64,000 bases of DNA from Sphingobacteriales bacterium. GTDB taxonomy: Bacteria > Bacteroidota > Bacteroidia > Chitinophagales > UBA2359. Below, one piece after another: positions 25,778 to 36,374 of the stretch (within the stretch, counting starts at the first letter, position 1; every line of letters begins with the position of its first letter). The notes below the pieces were generated by a model. It was not told where the DNA came from. It made no database searches and saw only the letters and a list, made by a program, of their open reading frames with translations. Both the position numbers and the translations under genes were made by a program. The DNA is taken from the NCBI GenBank assembly GCA_016706405.1, contig JADJJT010000002.1:1383511-1447510 (forward strand). The letters run 5' to 3'.

Positions 25778-28450
25778 TTAATTAAAACTATAGGCTTGTA
25801 AATTATTAGGTGTGGTACCGCAAACCAACAAATATTTATTAAAATTATTTAGTGGAATTAAACAGGCCGGAGTTGAAGCGGGCAAATCGGAGGGTAGCAT
25901 CCATTTCCCTTTTTCGGTTAGCAAGTTAATTGCGTTATTGCCGGGCCACCATACCCCAATAATATTTGTGCTATTATTACGGCGCATACTAAATATTTCG
26001 GCGGTATTGTTTTTAAGGGTAGTTTTAAAAATAAGAGTGCCGCCATAATCATTTGTTAAAATGGAATTCCCTTGTAAAAAAACACGCTCGTCTGTGGGGG
26101 TGCCCACCAAGTTAGAAGTTAAAAAACTACTTATTTTATTTCCGGATAATGGTTTTCGCTTTAGTTTTCCGGCACCATCAACACTTATTAGCTCATTTTG
26201 TGGTGTTACAAAGGTTAAAAATGCTTGTTCGCCTATATAATCAACTTGTAGTTTGCCAATAGAAGTGCCGGTTTTGGTTTTCCATAGTTCTTTTCCTAAT
26301 TTGTTGTATAGGGTGGTATAGCCATCAGTGGTTAAAACGGCAATAGCGGTCTGTCCGTTAATACGCATGGGCGCAACTGGCCAATAAGATTGCCCCGTTT
26401 GGTTAGGCCGCCACCCCGACAAAGGAACCCCTAACCTTGTAAATCCATAGACGCTTTTTCCGCAGGGTATAAACAAAGCATCCCCGTTGTTGTTGTTGTC
26501 GTCTTCAAAATTTACGACAACTAAACCTGCGTTGGCAGGTTCGGGCAGGCGTTTCGGAAACCCATCATGTCCTTTGGCATCCATTAAGCCCCACAAGTAC
26601 AGGCTATCGGTTGTAACAAAACTAATTTGCCGTTGCTTGTTATTATAATAGTCGGGCTGCGTAAAATTGCCAATTACTCCTTGCGATAATTTTTTTTGCC
26701 ACTGAGTTTTACCGGCTATATCAAACAGATAAATATTATGTTGTTGGTCGTGGGCAATTATGTATTGACTTTGGTTTTGAGGGTTGTAAATGCCCTGTGG
26801 GGCAGCCATTAAAGGGGCGTTTAAGGTTTGGACCCAAGCGGTTGCTAACGGTGAGGTGGTAGTATTGGCTTTGTTTTGCAACAAAAAACTACCATTGTCA
26901 TTATATATAGGCAGTTTATTTTGTGGTGTATAAAAAATATGCATTTGAACCTCGCTCCAGCCCAAAAAATGGGGTGAAATGCCTAACCCTAAAGGCGATA
27001 AACTTTGGTAGCTGCTGGCAATTTGGCTCAATTCGGTTTTAAGGTTAGGACTAACAATACCCATTAACCAAGGGTATAATTGTGGTGTTTGCACATAAAA
27101 AAACTGAGTAGTATTTACATTTAGTTGGGTAAAAAAGTTTCGGAAATTTGTTTGTATTCCCAATGTTTGTCCTTGCAAAATAGACGAGGTAACTACTAGC
27201 AAATGGTTGGCATGGGTGGTAATTACAATACAATTTGGCAAAATTGCAGCTTGCGCCTGACTAAACCACAATCCAATTTGCTGCCCATAAAGTTGCGAAA
27301 TTAAAGGCTGTGCGTTAATAGGCAGTTGGGGATATTTGTCGAGTAAAAGTAATTTACTTTGCGTGTTGCCGCTATTTGATGGCGTGTTTGAATTGGCAGA
27401 CTTGGCCAACTGCAATAAAGCTTGGTGGGCTGCTTGGGCATCATTTATCCGGATGATGGCATAAGTATTTCGGGCAATATCTTTGTTGGTTAAGGCGGTG
27501 CAACCCAAAACCCAATCGTTGCCAATCCATTGTGGGTTCTTAAAAATGCCATCGAAAAGTAAATTGGTATTATTGCTCGATGCCCACCAAATAAACCCCG
27601 AGTTGTTGGGGGCTAAATGTCCTGCTCCGCCAGTAGTTGCTGCGGTTTGACTGGCTATTTTTTTAACAGCCGATTCTGAATCTTTAAATTTAAGACTACC
27701 CTCGAAACTCCATCCGGATGGCGTTTGCGCTACACTATGCAACGAAATCCACTGCGCATCTTCGCTTAATGGAGTTAATAAACTCATATCTTGCTCATCA
27801 AAAAGCATTTTTTTTAGCAACGAAAACTGCCCCAAATGTAAAAACAAGCTAAATTTTGGCAGTTTGTATTGCAAATTTGGCAATTTAAAAGCAAAACCAT
27901 TACTTAGCGGGTGACTATACTCGGCAATAGCGTTATCTACTAAATTTGGGGCAAAACTTGCCGCCACCAAATAGCCATCGTTGGCAACAATAAATGGATT
28001 AGGGTGGTTGGGTAGTTGAATTTCAAAAACAGTACTGCCTTTTAAATAGTGTTCGTTTATAGGGTAGTTTTTGACACGACATTCCTGAATAAATTTGCTT
28101 AAATTTTGCGGCAACTGATTTGCCGGGGCCAAAAATAAAAAATCGAATTGGTTGGCGTTGGTTAAATGAGCGCTTATTAAGCTTGTATGTTGTTTGTTTT
28201 GAAATAAAATAGAATCGATTAATTTTAGCTCCTCTATTAGCCTTTGCCCATAATTAGTTTGCTTAAGATTGCTGAACCACGGCAAACTGTCTAATCCGGA
28301 TAAAACCTGCTGTTGATTTTGCATCCAAACCAAACTAAATGCGTCGTTAGGCACGGCACTAAACAAAAACCTATCGGTAGAAATGCTAAAAAATTGCCAT
28401 CCTGCGTAACTGAGGGCTAACAGAATAAGCAGCGTATAAAAAAAACGCAT
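25778..28450 (-). CDS. Large envelope protein with C-terminal propeller-like repeats, function unknown
   Basis: From the chosen ATG (28450) it is 890 residues, beginning with an uncleaved or signal-like helix (MRFFYTLLILLALSYAGW). The first half (to about 560) is unrecognised. The second half has repeated strand patterns such as QYIIAHDQQHNIYLFDIAGK, GDALFIPCGKSVYGFTRLG and AVLTTDGYTTLYNKLGKELW, resembling PQQ/WD-type beta-propeller blades. It is probably periplasmic. The frame is open 21 codons further up, but that extension is not signal-like. The preceding gene's terminator lies upstream, so it has its own promoter. Confidence 0.65.
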   Translation of the reverse strand: MRFFYTLLILLALSYAGWQFFSISTDRFLFSAVPNDAFSLVWMQNQQQVLSGLDSLPWFSNLKQTNYGQRLIEELKLIDSILFQNKQHTSLISAHLTNANQFDFLFLAPANQLPQNLSKFIQECRVKNYPINEHYLKGSTVFEIQLPNHPNPFIVANDGYLVAASFAPNLVDNAIAEYSHPLSNGFAFKLPNLQYKLPKFSLFLHLGQFSLLKKMLFDEQDMSLLTPLSEDAQWISLHSVAQTPSGWSFEGSLKFKDSESAVKKIASQTAATTGGAGHLAPNNSGFIWWASSNNTNLLFDGIFKNPQWIGNDWVLGCTALTNKDIARNTYAIIRINDAQAAHQALLQLAKSANSNTPSNSGNTQSKLLLLDKYPQLPINAQPLISQLYGQQIGLWFSQAQAAILPNCIVITTHANHLLVVTSSILQGQTLGIQTNFRNFFTQLNVNTTQFFYVQTPQLYPWLMGIVSPNLKTELSQIASSYQSLSPLGLGISPHFLGWSEVQMHIFYTPQNKLPIYNDNGSFLLQNKANTTTSPLATAWVQTLNAPLMAAPQGIYNPQNQSQYIIAHDQQHNIYLFDIAGKTQWQKKLSQGVIGNFTQPDYYNNKQRQISFVTTDSLYLWGLMDAKGHDGFPKRLPEPANAGLVVVNFEDDNNNNGDALFIPCGKSVYGFTRLGVPLSGWRPNQTGQSYWPVAPMRINGQTAIAVLTTDGYTTLYNKLGKELWKTKTGTSIGKLQVDYIGEQAFLTFVTPQNELISVDGAGKLKRKPLSGNKISSFLTSNLVGTPTDERVFLQGNSILTNDYGGTLIFKTTLKNNTAEIFSMRRNNSTNIIGVWWPGNNAINLLTEKGKWMLPSDLPASTPACLIPLNNFNKYLLVCGTTPNNLQAYSFN

Positions 28451-28575
28451 TTGATTTGGGGTATGTAAATAAAAATGGGCGGCTGGACAAATGCACATCG
28501 AGCCAAACCACAAAAGTATATTTTTTAATTTATTGCTAAGCGCTTAAAATTAAGATTTGATACTTTTAGGTTAAA

Positions 28576-28615
28576 AAAAACGGCGATACAATTTGGTGAT
28601 TGTACCGCCGTTTTT
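28576..28615 (-). terminator. Rho-independent terminator of the first T9SS cargo gene
   Basis: On the minus strand a 17-base stem with one mismatch (arms 28599-28615 and 28576-28592, core ACGGCGGTACAAT) has a 6-base loop and runs into a T tract (A run 28573-28580 on the plus strand). It lies about 115 bp after the stop at 28729. Confidence 0.8.
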
Positions 28616-28728
28616 AGTTTGGAAGTTTATTTGCCTTACACCGGAGTTTTGTCAAAAATAGAATTTAATTCTAATTTATTCCGGAAAGAACAATAAACTT
28701 TTGTTTAGGCTCAAACCTACTAAATGCC

Positions 28729-31700
28729 TTATTTGGTTACAACTACTTTTTGAGTAGTATTTCCTTGGCTCGAAGTAGCGCTTACAAAGTAAACGCCTGC
28801 TGGTTGGTTGCTTAAGTCTATGGTTAATACTTTGTTTACCGCAGTATTGCCATAAATGCTTGTTACTACTTTGCCAGCCGCATCGTAAAGGTCAAGGCTA
28901 ATATTGCCAACCATGGTGTTAAACTGTACATTTAAAGTATTGCTAACCGGCATGGGGTAAATGCTAATGCTGTTTTGTGGCAAAGTGTTGTGGTTGTCAA
29001 TACCGGTGCCAAATTCAACACATTCAAGTTCGGGTTCGCTACAGTTAGTACAACCATCGGGAATAATTACGTTGCGGGTTACAGTTGCGGTATTGCCGGC
29101 TGCATCGGTTACACTGTAAGTGATAGTATATGTACCCGAGCAAGTATAACAAACTTTACCCGAAAGAATTACATATTGGGTAATATCGCCGTCAATATTG
29201 TCGAAGGCCGAGTAGCCTGGGTCGGTATAGGGCACGTTGCATGGCCAAATAATAGTGCCAGGGCCCGATAGTGTAATAGTAGGAGCTTGTGTATCGGCTA
29301 CTTTTACAACACGGCTACATTCAAATTTGTTGCCTGCTTTGTCGGTAGCGGTATAAGTTATGGTGTATGAGCCGGGCACCTCTAAGTTAGGAACTTGGCC
29401 ACCAATTACAACTTCAACAAAACCATCAACATTGTCAATTGCGATATAGCCTGGGTCTTCCCAAGTACCGCCGGGCTGAATTTCTATTACAAAATCGGCA
29501 CCACAGGCGGCCAATGAATCAACGCCCGATTTTCCGGTAAACAGAGTGATAGCGGGCGCGTCGACATCTTTATCAATTACTGTTACCAAGCGAATTATTG
29601 GGTCGGCTTGGTTGCCGTTCATGTCTTCGCCGTTGTAAGTAATGGTATAATCACCTGCGGTATTTACATCAACTGTTCCGGTAATTGTTAAGGTGCCTTC
29701 GCCACAACCAAATATCCATGATGGGCTAAAGCCATTATCTGTTTCAAAAAAGTCGTAAACAATAGCGCCTGGCTCATCGTAGCTTGTGCCTTTTACCACT
29801 TTCATGCTGTCGTAATATTCGAAGTACGAGTATATGGTGCCATCAATAGTATCTATAGGTCCGGCTAAAATTAGCGGTGCGGTGGTATCGTCAAATACAA
29901 TTACATTGATTTCGTTGCCATCAGCATCTTCAAAAGTTAACTCACTTGTGGTGCCGTCGCTGTCGGTAGCGGTTAATAGCCAATGGTAGCCTTCGCCGGT
30001 TGCATTGGGTTTAGACAAATCAACGGTTCCGCCAATTGTAATTTGATTGCAGGTTAGCTCGCCATCCGGATAGTCAAGAACAGATAAGCCACCGAAACGG
30101 TCGCAACTTACGGGGCAATTTTTCAAACCATAAGGAGTACCTCCAGTCATGAAAAATTCGGGTTTGGTGCTAACTTCGGCAGATGGGTCTTTAATATCAT
30201 CAACATTTACACCGGCATACAAAATATCGTTCATTACAAAGGTCGCATGGCCTTGGTTATTGGTGTTTTGTAAGGCGGTGCCTGTTAGGTCGTCTTGTTG
30301 CCAAGTAAGGTGTACAGTGCCATTAACTTCTTTGGCAATAGTTGGGAATACGTCTTCTTTGTTGTCGTTGTCCGATACATTAAGAGGACCAACCCATCCG
30401 GCATCGGTTATATTGCGTTTAACTAAGTAAACATCGCGGTAAAGGCGGCCAGCGCTATTGTCGCCAGGAGGTGTTTCATAATTGCCGTCGCGTGCTGCGC
30501 TGTAAGCTATGTATAGGTTGTCAGATGCATCTATACCCATTGAGGTGTGGCCAACTATGCTGCCATAACTTTGTATTTGCACTTGTTGCGTATTAACCGA
30601 GGTGGTGCCGTCTCCGTCATAGTCTTGGCGAACAGTTTTGCCAATTACTTCGGCTTTGGCCATGCCTTCGTTCCAATACATGATGGCAGCACTGTTTGGC
30701 AAGTAATAAGGGCCACCAGCAGCATCGGTTACATCTTTGTAGCAATATAAACGGTCGAAAGCTATGTGGGCTGTGCCTTTGCTATCGAGTACAATTGTAA
30801 ATTCGCCGCCGCCAACAGCAACGGGGTCTAAAGTTTCTTCGGCGGGGGCATCTATTGAAGGGATAAGCGGGTTAGAAGTAGGAGTTACTACGGTATAGTT
30901 CCATGTATCGCCGCTGTCGGTAGATTTAAGCAAAACTGTTTGTGAGGCATAACCACCAACTACAATGGCTACATTTTTGTCGCGGGCATCAATAGCGTAG
31001 TCGTCGGCACTTAGGTCGTTAACATACGCAGCAAGGTCAATATTGTCTAATTTTTCCCAAGTGTCGCCGGCATCTGTACTGCGGTAGTAACAAATACCGG
31101 TAGGCACACCGCTGCAAGCACCTTCTTGGCGACCAATGATAACGTAAATATTGTCGCCCGAAACAGCTACACGAGGCCAAACACCGGTTTCATCGCCCAC
31201 TTCGGTGCCAATTACTTTAAATTTCCAAGTGCCGCCTGGATCTTGGTAGGACATATAGGCACCTTTGTCGGGGGTGTGTGTAATGCTAAACAAGCGCCCC
31301 GAGGCGGTCAAGCCAATATTGGGCCATCCGGTACGTTGACTGCCTTCTAAACGTTCATCTGGTACGGCACCCCAGGTTCCGCCACTGCTCATCATATTGT
31401 AGCCTGTTCCGCGGTCGGCCGAGGCTACGTCGTAGCTTTTGCTCATTGTCCACATGGCGTGTACATTGCCATCGCCGTCAACTAAAACACGGCGGCATAC
31501 CGAGCTGTTCGTTTGAAGGTCATAAGTACTTTCGCCAATTTTTACGGCTGCACCGCTTTTAGCTGTCGAGCTTTTTTTACCTTTAATAGATGGTGGGGTC
31601 GAAAGGTCAACTTCGTTTCCGCAAGTTGTTTCTTGGGTCCATTCCATTTTAGGTTGTGTTGAGGGAGCGCATACTGGTACTTTGGCAGTTTTTTGCGCAA

Positions 31701-31752
31701 AAGCTAAAGTGCTTAGGCAAACTGCAAACATTGTTAGTAAATAACGCAACAT
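28729..31752 (-). CDS. T9SS-exported surface protein with BNR-like propeller and Ig-like repeats (paralogue 1)
   Basis: A 1007-residue secreted protein. A signal peptide (MLRYLLTMFAVCLSTLAFAQ) is followed by a large region (about 60-540) with repeated sialidase/BNR-like elements such as YYRSTDAGDTWEKL and LLKSTDSGDTWNY. Then come Ig-like DUF5011-type repeats (about 640-905), with motifs like DPGYSAFDNIDGDIT and GTYTITYSVTDAAGN. The last 80 residues are a type A T9SS sorting domain (ISIYPMPVSNTLNVQF to the final QKVVVTK). It would be displayed or released at the cell surface. A paralogue lies directly upstream. Confidence 0.9.
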   Translation of the reverse strand: MLRYLLTMFAVCLSTLAFAQKTAKVPVCAPSTQPKMEWTQETTCGNEVDLSTPPSIKGKKSSTAKSGAAVKIGESTYDLQTNSSVCRRVLVDGDGNVHAMWTMSKSYDVASADRGTGYNMMSSGGTWGAVPDERLEGSQRTGWPNIGLTASGRLFSITHTPDKGAYMSYQDPGGTWKFKVIGTEVGDETGVWPRVAVSGDNIYVIIGRQEGACSGVPTGICYYRSTDAGDTWEKLDNIDLAAYVNDLSADDYAIDARDKNVAIVVGGYASQTVLLKSTDSGDTWNYTVVTPTSNPLIPSIDAPAEETLDPVAVGGGEFTIVLDSKGTAHIAFDRLYCYKDVTDAAGGPYYLPNSAAIMYWNEGMAKAEVIGKTVRQDYDGDGTTSVNTQQVQIQSYGSIVGHTSMGIDASDNLYIAYSAARDGNYETPPGDNSAGRLYRDVYLVKRNITDAGWVGPLNVSDNDNKEDVFPTIAKEVNGTVHLTWQQDDLTGTALQNTNNQGHATFVMNDILYAGVNVDDIKDPSAEVSTKPEFFMTGGTPYGLKNCPVSCDRFGGLSVLDYPDGELTCNQITIGGTVDLSKPNATGEGYHWLLTATDSDGTTSELTFEDADGNEINVIVFDDTTAPLILAGPIDTIDGTIYSYFEYYDSMKVVKGTSYDEPGAIVYDFFETDNGFSPSWIFGCGEGTLTITGTVDVNTAGDYTITYNGEDMNGNQADPIIRLVTVIDKDVDAPAITLFTGKSGVDSLAACGADFVIEIQPGGTWEDPGYIAIDNVDGFVEVVIGGQVPNLEVPGSYTITYTATDKAGNKFECSRVVKVADTQAPTITLSGPGTIIWPCNVPYTDPGYSAFDNIDGDITQYVILSGKVCYTCSGTYTITYSVTDAAGNTATVTRNVIIPDGCTNCSEPELECVEFGTGIDNHNTLPQNSISIYPMPVSNTLNVQFNTMVGNISLDLYDAAGKVVTSIYGNTAVNKVLTIDLSNQPAGVYFVSATSSQGNTTQKVVVTK

Positions 31753-32279
31753 AGAATTTGTTAAGTTAATGATGAAAAATATTAATTTAATTTAAAAGTA
31801 TTTTTTTAATTTGATTGCAAAGATAGAAAAAAGAGTTTAAAGCACAAAACGAAAATTATAATAATAGCGGATAAACTTTCCGGAAAATGGTTTTTTAATT
31901 TAGGTTTCCGGATATTTTTAAGTGTTTGCAGTATGCTTTTCTGATAGGTCTTCTACATTGGAATTAGTAAAGAAAAAGAAATAGTTTTTCACGATACAAT
32001 AATACAACTATTTTTATGCTGTTTTCAACTACAATTTAAGGGTTTTATCGAAAACTTATTTGGATGATATTATAAATTAATTACTTCGTAAATTATTGAC
32101 TATTAGGAATATAATAAATTCTATAAATAACATTTTGGCTCTAATAATGCTTGTTTATCGGATAAAATAAGAACGCTAACAGAGCAAAAATTGCATCATC
32201 CGGCACATTTTAGTCGTTTGGGCTTTGCGTTTTCCGGATGTTTATCTGTTTCATCGCTTCAAATCTTTAATAGTATAAT
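31753..32279. other. Intergenic region between the two T9SS cargo paralogues
   Basis: 527 bp, AT-rich, no convincing gene. It holds a TATCTTTG promoter box for the downstream paralogue (31818-31825), three TCCGGA copies (31879, 31907 and 32233), and near 32200-32240 an imperfect hairpin (CATCCGG/CCGGATG) that might end the upstream transcript. Confidence 0.5.
31818..31825 (-). promoter_or_regulatory. Candidate -7 promoter box for T9SS cargo paralogue 1
   Basis: The minus strand reads TATCTTTG, an exact TAnnTTTG match, about 66 bp upstream of the start at 31752. Confidence 0.55.
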
Positions 32280-35227
32280 TTACTTTATAATTAACAATTT
32301 TTGTATGCTATTTTCATGGGTTGATTTAATTTGTACAAAGTAAACGCCGGCGGGTTGGTTGCTTATATCTATGCTTATTATTTTGTTTAAAGCGGCATTT
32401 TGGGAGGTGCTTGCTACAATTTTACCAGCCGCGTTGCAAATTTCTATGCTAATATGGCCAACCATATTGTTAAGTTGAATATTTATGGTATTGGTGGCTG
32501 GTATAGGGTAAATGCTAATATTGTTTTGCGGCAGCAGATTTTGGTTGCTTATTCCGGTACTAAAATCAACACACTCAAGTTCGGGCTCTTCGCAGCCAAG
32601 GCAGTTGGCATCGTCTATTATCAGGATGTAGCGGGTAACAGTTGTAGTGTTACCATGCGAATCGCTAACGGTATAAGTAATTAAATACGTGCCGGGGCAG
32701 GTGTAACAAACTATGCCTGTTACAATTACAAGGTCGGTAATATCGCCGTCAAAATTGTCGAAGGCGGTGTAACCCATATCGTTGAAAATATTATTACACG
32801 GCCAAAAAATGCTACCAGGTCCCGCCAGTATAATATGAGGCGCTTGGGTGTCGGCTACTTTTACCAACCGGGTACATTCAATTTTGTTGCCAGCTTTGTC
32901 GGTGGCGGTATAAATAATGGTGTAGGTGCCGGGCATCTCTAAATTGGGCAGTTCGCCGCTAACTACTACTTCAACAAACCCATCAATATTATCAAAACCA
33001 ATATAACCAGGGTCTTTCCAAGAGCCGCCAGACTGAAGTTCAATTACAAATTCATCGCCACAGGCCGCCAATGAATCAACACCCGTTTTTCCGGTAAATA
33101 AAGTGATAACAGGCGCATCAACATCTTTATCAATTACCGTTACCAAGCGTGTTACGGGCAGGGCTTTGTTGCCATTTATATCTTCACCATCGTAAGTAAT
33201 AGTGTAATTGCCGGCTTTATTTTCATCAACCGTTCCGGTAATTGTTAAAAAGCCCTCGCCACAGCCAAAAATAGATGCCGGTATGGTATCGGCAACATAA
33301 TCGTAAACAATAGCGCTGTGTTCAATATAGGTGCTGCCTTTTAATATTTGCATTGTATCGTAGTAGCTAAAGTACGAGTATATAACGCCGTCTATGGTGT
33401 CTATTGGGCCGGCAATTATTATAGGCGGTGTGGTATCGTCAAGTATGGTTGCCGGAATTAAATTTCCTAAACTTGCTGTGTTGTTATCGTTGTCGGTGGC
33501 CGAAATTAGCCAATAGCCTAAACTATCCACAAAAGGTATTTTCATATTGGCTGAACCACATTCAAACAAACCATCCGGATAGTCTAAAGCGTGTAAATCA
33601 TAGAAAAGGTCGCAGTTTATAGGGCAATTTTCTAAAACAAAAGGCAAGTCGCCAAGCATAAAAATATCCGGAACAGTAACTAAGGTATCAGCCGGGTCAA
33701 TTATATCATCAATAGCTATGCCTTGGTATAAAATATCGTTTGTTATATATTGGTGGTCAACTCCTGTTAGGTCATCTTGTTGCCAAATTAGGTGAACGGT
33801 GCCATTTACCTGCTTGGCAATACTTGGAAACACATCTTCTTTATTTTCGTTGTCCGATACGTTTAGGGGCCCAACCCATTCCGGATTGTTTGTGTTGCGT
33901 TTAACCAAATAAATATCGCGGTACAGACGGCCAGCGCTATTGTCGCCGGGCGGCACCTCCCAAGCGCCATCTCGTGCAGCACTATAAGCTATAAAAATAT
34001 TATCGTTGGCATCAATGCCCATAGATGGTTGGCCAACAAGACCGCCATAACTGCGTACTTGTACCTTGTCAGAATTTACAAATGCGGTGCTGTCGCCATC
34101 GTAGTCTTGGCGCACGGTTTTGCCAATTACTTCGGCTTTGGCCATACCTTCTGTCCAATACATGATAGCAGTACTATTAGGTAAATAATAAGGCCCGCCG
34201 GCAATGCCAGTTGCCTGTTTATAGCAGTATAAACGGTCAAAAGCTATATGGGCTGTGCCTTTGCTGTCGAGCACAACAGTAAATTCGCCACCGCCAACGG
34301 CAACGGGGTCTAAAGTTTGATCGGCGGGTGCATCTGTTGATGGAATGAGCGGGTTAGAGGTGGGTGTTACTACGGTGTAATTCCAGGTATCACCACTATC
34401 GGTTGATTTAATTAATACAGTTTGACTTGCATAACCTCCCACTACAATGGCAATATTTTTGTCGCGGGCATCAATGGCGTAGTCGTCGGCACTAAGTTTG
34501 AGCAGATATGGCGAGAGGTCAATATTGTCTATTTTCTCCCAGGTGTCTCCGGCATCTGTGCTGCGGTAAAAACAAATGCCGGCAGGCACGCCGCTGCAAG
34601 CACCTTCTTGGCGGCTAATGATAACGTAAATATTATTGCCCGATACAGCCGCCCGCGGCCAAACGCCGGATGCGTCATTAACTTCACTTCCTATTACTTT
34701 ATTTTTCCAGGTGGTGCTACCCGCATCTTTATAGGTCATGTGGGCACCTTTGCCAGAGGCGTGGGTAATGCTAAACAAACGCCCCGAGGCGGTTAAGCCA
34801 ATATTAGGCCATCCGGTACGCTGGTTGCCTTCTAAGCGTTCGTCGGGTAAGGCACCCCAGGTTCCGCCACTGCTCATCATATTGTAGCCTGTTCCGCGGT
34901 CGGCGGCAGCCACGTCATAGCTTTTGCTCATTGTCCATACGGCGTGTATATTGCCATCGTCATCGGTTAAAATGCGTTGGCCAACTGCGCTATTGCTTTG
35001 CAGGTGGTACGAGGTTTCGCCAATTTTTTCGGCAGCACCGCTTTTGGCAGTCGAGGTTTTTTTACCTTTGTAGGTTTTGGATTTTGTGTAAGAACTAAGC
35101 TCGGAGGGGCAACTTGTTGTATGTTTTTCCATTTCGCAGTGTTAAGAGATAGTTTGGCAGTTATTTGCGCAAAAGCTAAAGCGCTTAGATAAATTGCAAA
35201 TAGTGATATTAGTAAAAAACGCAACAT
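32280..35227 (-). CDS. T9SS-exported surface protein (paralogue 2), with apparent frameshift just after the signal peptide
   Basis: A close relative of the 28729-31752 protein, sharing the BNR-like region (TSTAKSGAAEKIGET onward), the DUF5011-type Ig repeats and a T9SS type A sorting domain (ISIYPIPATNTINIQL to QKLLIIK). The long frame begins at 35132 without a signal peptide. A signal peptide identical in style to paralogue 1 (MLRFLLISLFAIYLSALAFAQ) is read from 35227 in the next frame and runs to NTAK. Adding one A at the T3 run on the plus strand (35132-35134) joins them as NTAKMEKHTT, matching QPKMEWTQET of paralogue 1. So the intact gene should be 32280-35227 with one base missing. Confidence 0.85.
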
Positions 35228-35590
35228 AGAATTTATTTTAGTTAAAGTTTGAGAATTTTGTTTGAGTTTTTATCTCCGGATGTAAAAGCATGTAGAATAT
35301 GTTCCTCCGGATAAAAAGCTAAAGTTTTGGTTTTTAGCACTACAATATTACAATTAGGGCAATGCTGTTTCCAACTACAATTTATTGATTTTATCGTGTA
35401 TGTAAGTAGATGAATTTATGAATGATGACAAGGCGTAAGTACTTGATAATAAAGCGATTAACAAGTTACACAAATGAAGTTTTGCCGGAAAAAATTGCTT
35501 TATCCGGATATAACTAAATTTAAAAATGCGAAACAGGATGGTGGTTTTAGCCCTTAACCTAAAAAACGACTGATTTAAAGCATTTCAGCG
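35228..35590. other. Intergenic region upstream of T9SS cargo paralogue 2
   Basis: 363 bp. It contains three TCCGGA copies (35275, 35306 and 35503), the first two in the near-repeat CTCCGGAT, 31 bp apart. I could not assign a clear -7 box, hairpin terminator or gene. Confidence 0.4.
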
Positions 35591-36340
35591 TTAAGTTTTC
35601 TCGCCTCGTAAGTTTGCCGCGGGCGGCGAATCGTTGCCGCCACCCAATACGCGACCAATTAGCAATACTATGTACAAATTGCCCCAAATGCCCTCAATAA
35701 GGCCCAAATTGCGCACTAAAGTGCTTGGATTTGTGTATATGGAGCTAATTCCTGCCAAATTGCAAAAGCTATGGTAAATTGATTCGGAGTAGCCTTTCAT
35801 TCCGGCAGGTAAATAAACGCCAAAAGCGTTATGGTCAATGGCTAAGAGCATTTCGTATAAGCTTCCCCAGCCAATACCAATCATCAAGTAAATACAAACC
35901 GATGCCCATATACGTTGCGCGGTGGTGTAGTTTTCAGAGAAAAGGTCGGTTATGCCAAAGCCAACTAATAAAATTTCGGTTAGCATTAGGGTGCCATGTA
36001 ATACGGCTAAGGCAGGCTGTGGGTTGTTAAAAATACTTAGAAAAGGGTTTTGTGCTAAGTTGCCTAATACAAACACCCCAAGGTAAGTATAACCAACCGT
36101 TTTTATAAGCCATTTTTTTTGAGTGAAATTTTTTAATAAATCCCACAACAAATACATATAGGCTACACCAAATAACGAGTATAGCCCAAATAAAAATGTT
36201 TGTGCGTTGGTAATGCCAAACAAGGCCAATATATGTTCGAGTGTTAGCCCTAAGCCTATAATTAGTATTTGTAGGCTTACAACCCGTTGGTAGTCGGTTG
36301 TTTTATTTTTTTGCCGTAAGAAGTTCACTAAACTTGTCAT
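35591..36340 (-). CDS. Multi-pass membrane protein related to two-TM ion channels but lacking the selectivity filter
   Basis: From the chosen ATG (36340) it is 249 residues with six or so hydrophobic segments. The C-terminal part YHSFCNLAGISSIY...LGLIEGIWGNLYIVLLIGRVLG aligns by eye with the pore helix and inner helix of Ion_trans_2 potassium channels, where the second stretch is the typical LE..GqLYlavLiaRLvG segment. The filter T-x-G-Y-G is absent. The open frame extends to 36430 but overlaps the upstream gene and is not membrane-like. Potassium channel ancestry is inferred; present function is unknown. Confidence 0.65.
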   Translation of the reverse strand: MTSLVNFLRQKNKTTDYQRVVSLQILIIGLGLTLEHILALFGITNAQTFLFGLYSLFGVAYMYLLWDLLKNFTQKKWLIKTVGYTYLGVFVLGNLAQNPFLSIFNNPQPALAVLHGTLMLTEILLVGFGITDLFSENYTTAQRIWASVCIYLMIGIGWGSLYEMLLAIDHNAFGVYLPAGMKGYSESIYHSFCNLAGISSIYTNPSTLVRNLGLIEGIWGNLYIVLLIGRVLGGGNDSPPAANLRGEKT

Positions 36341-36374
36341 GGCGTTATATTTATAAAGTTTGTATGAACTTAGG

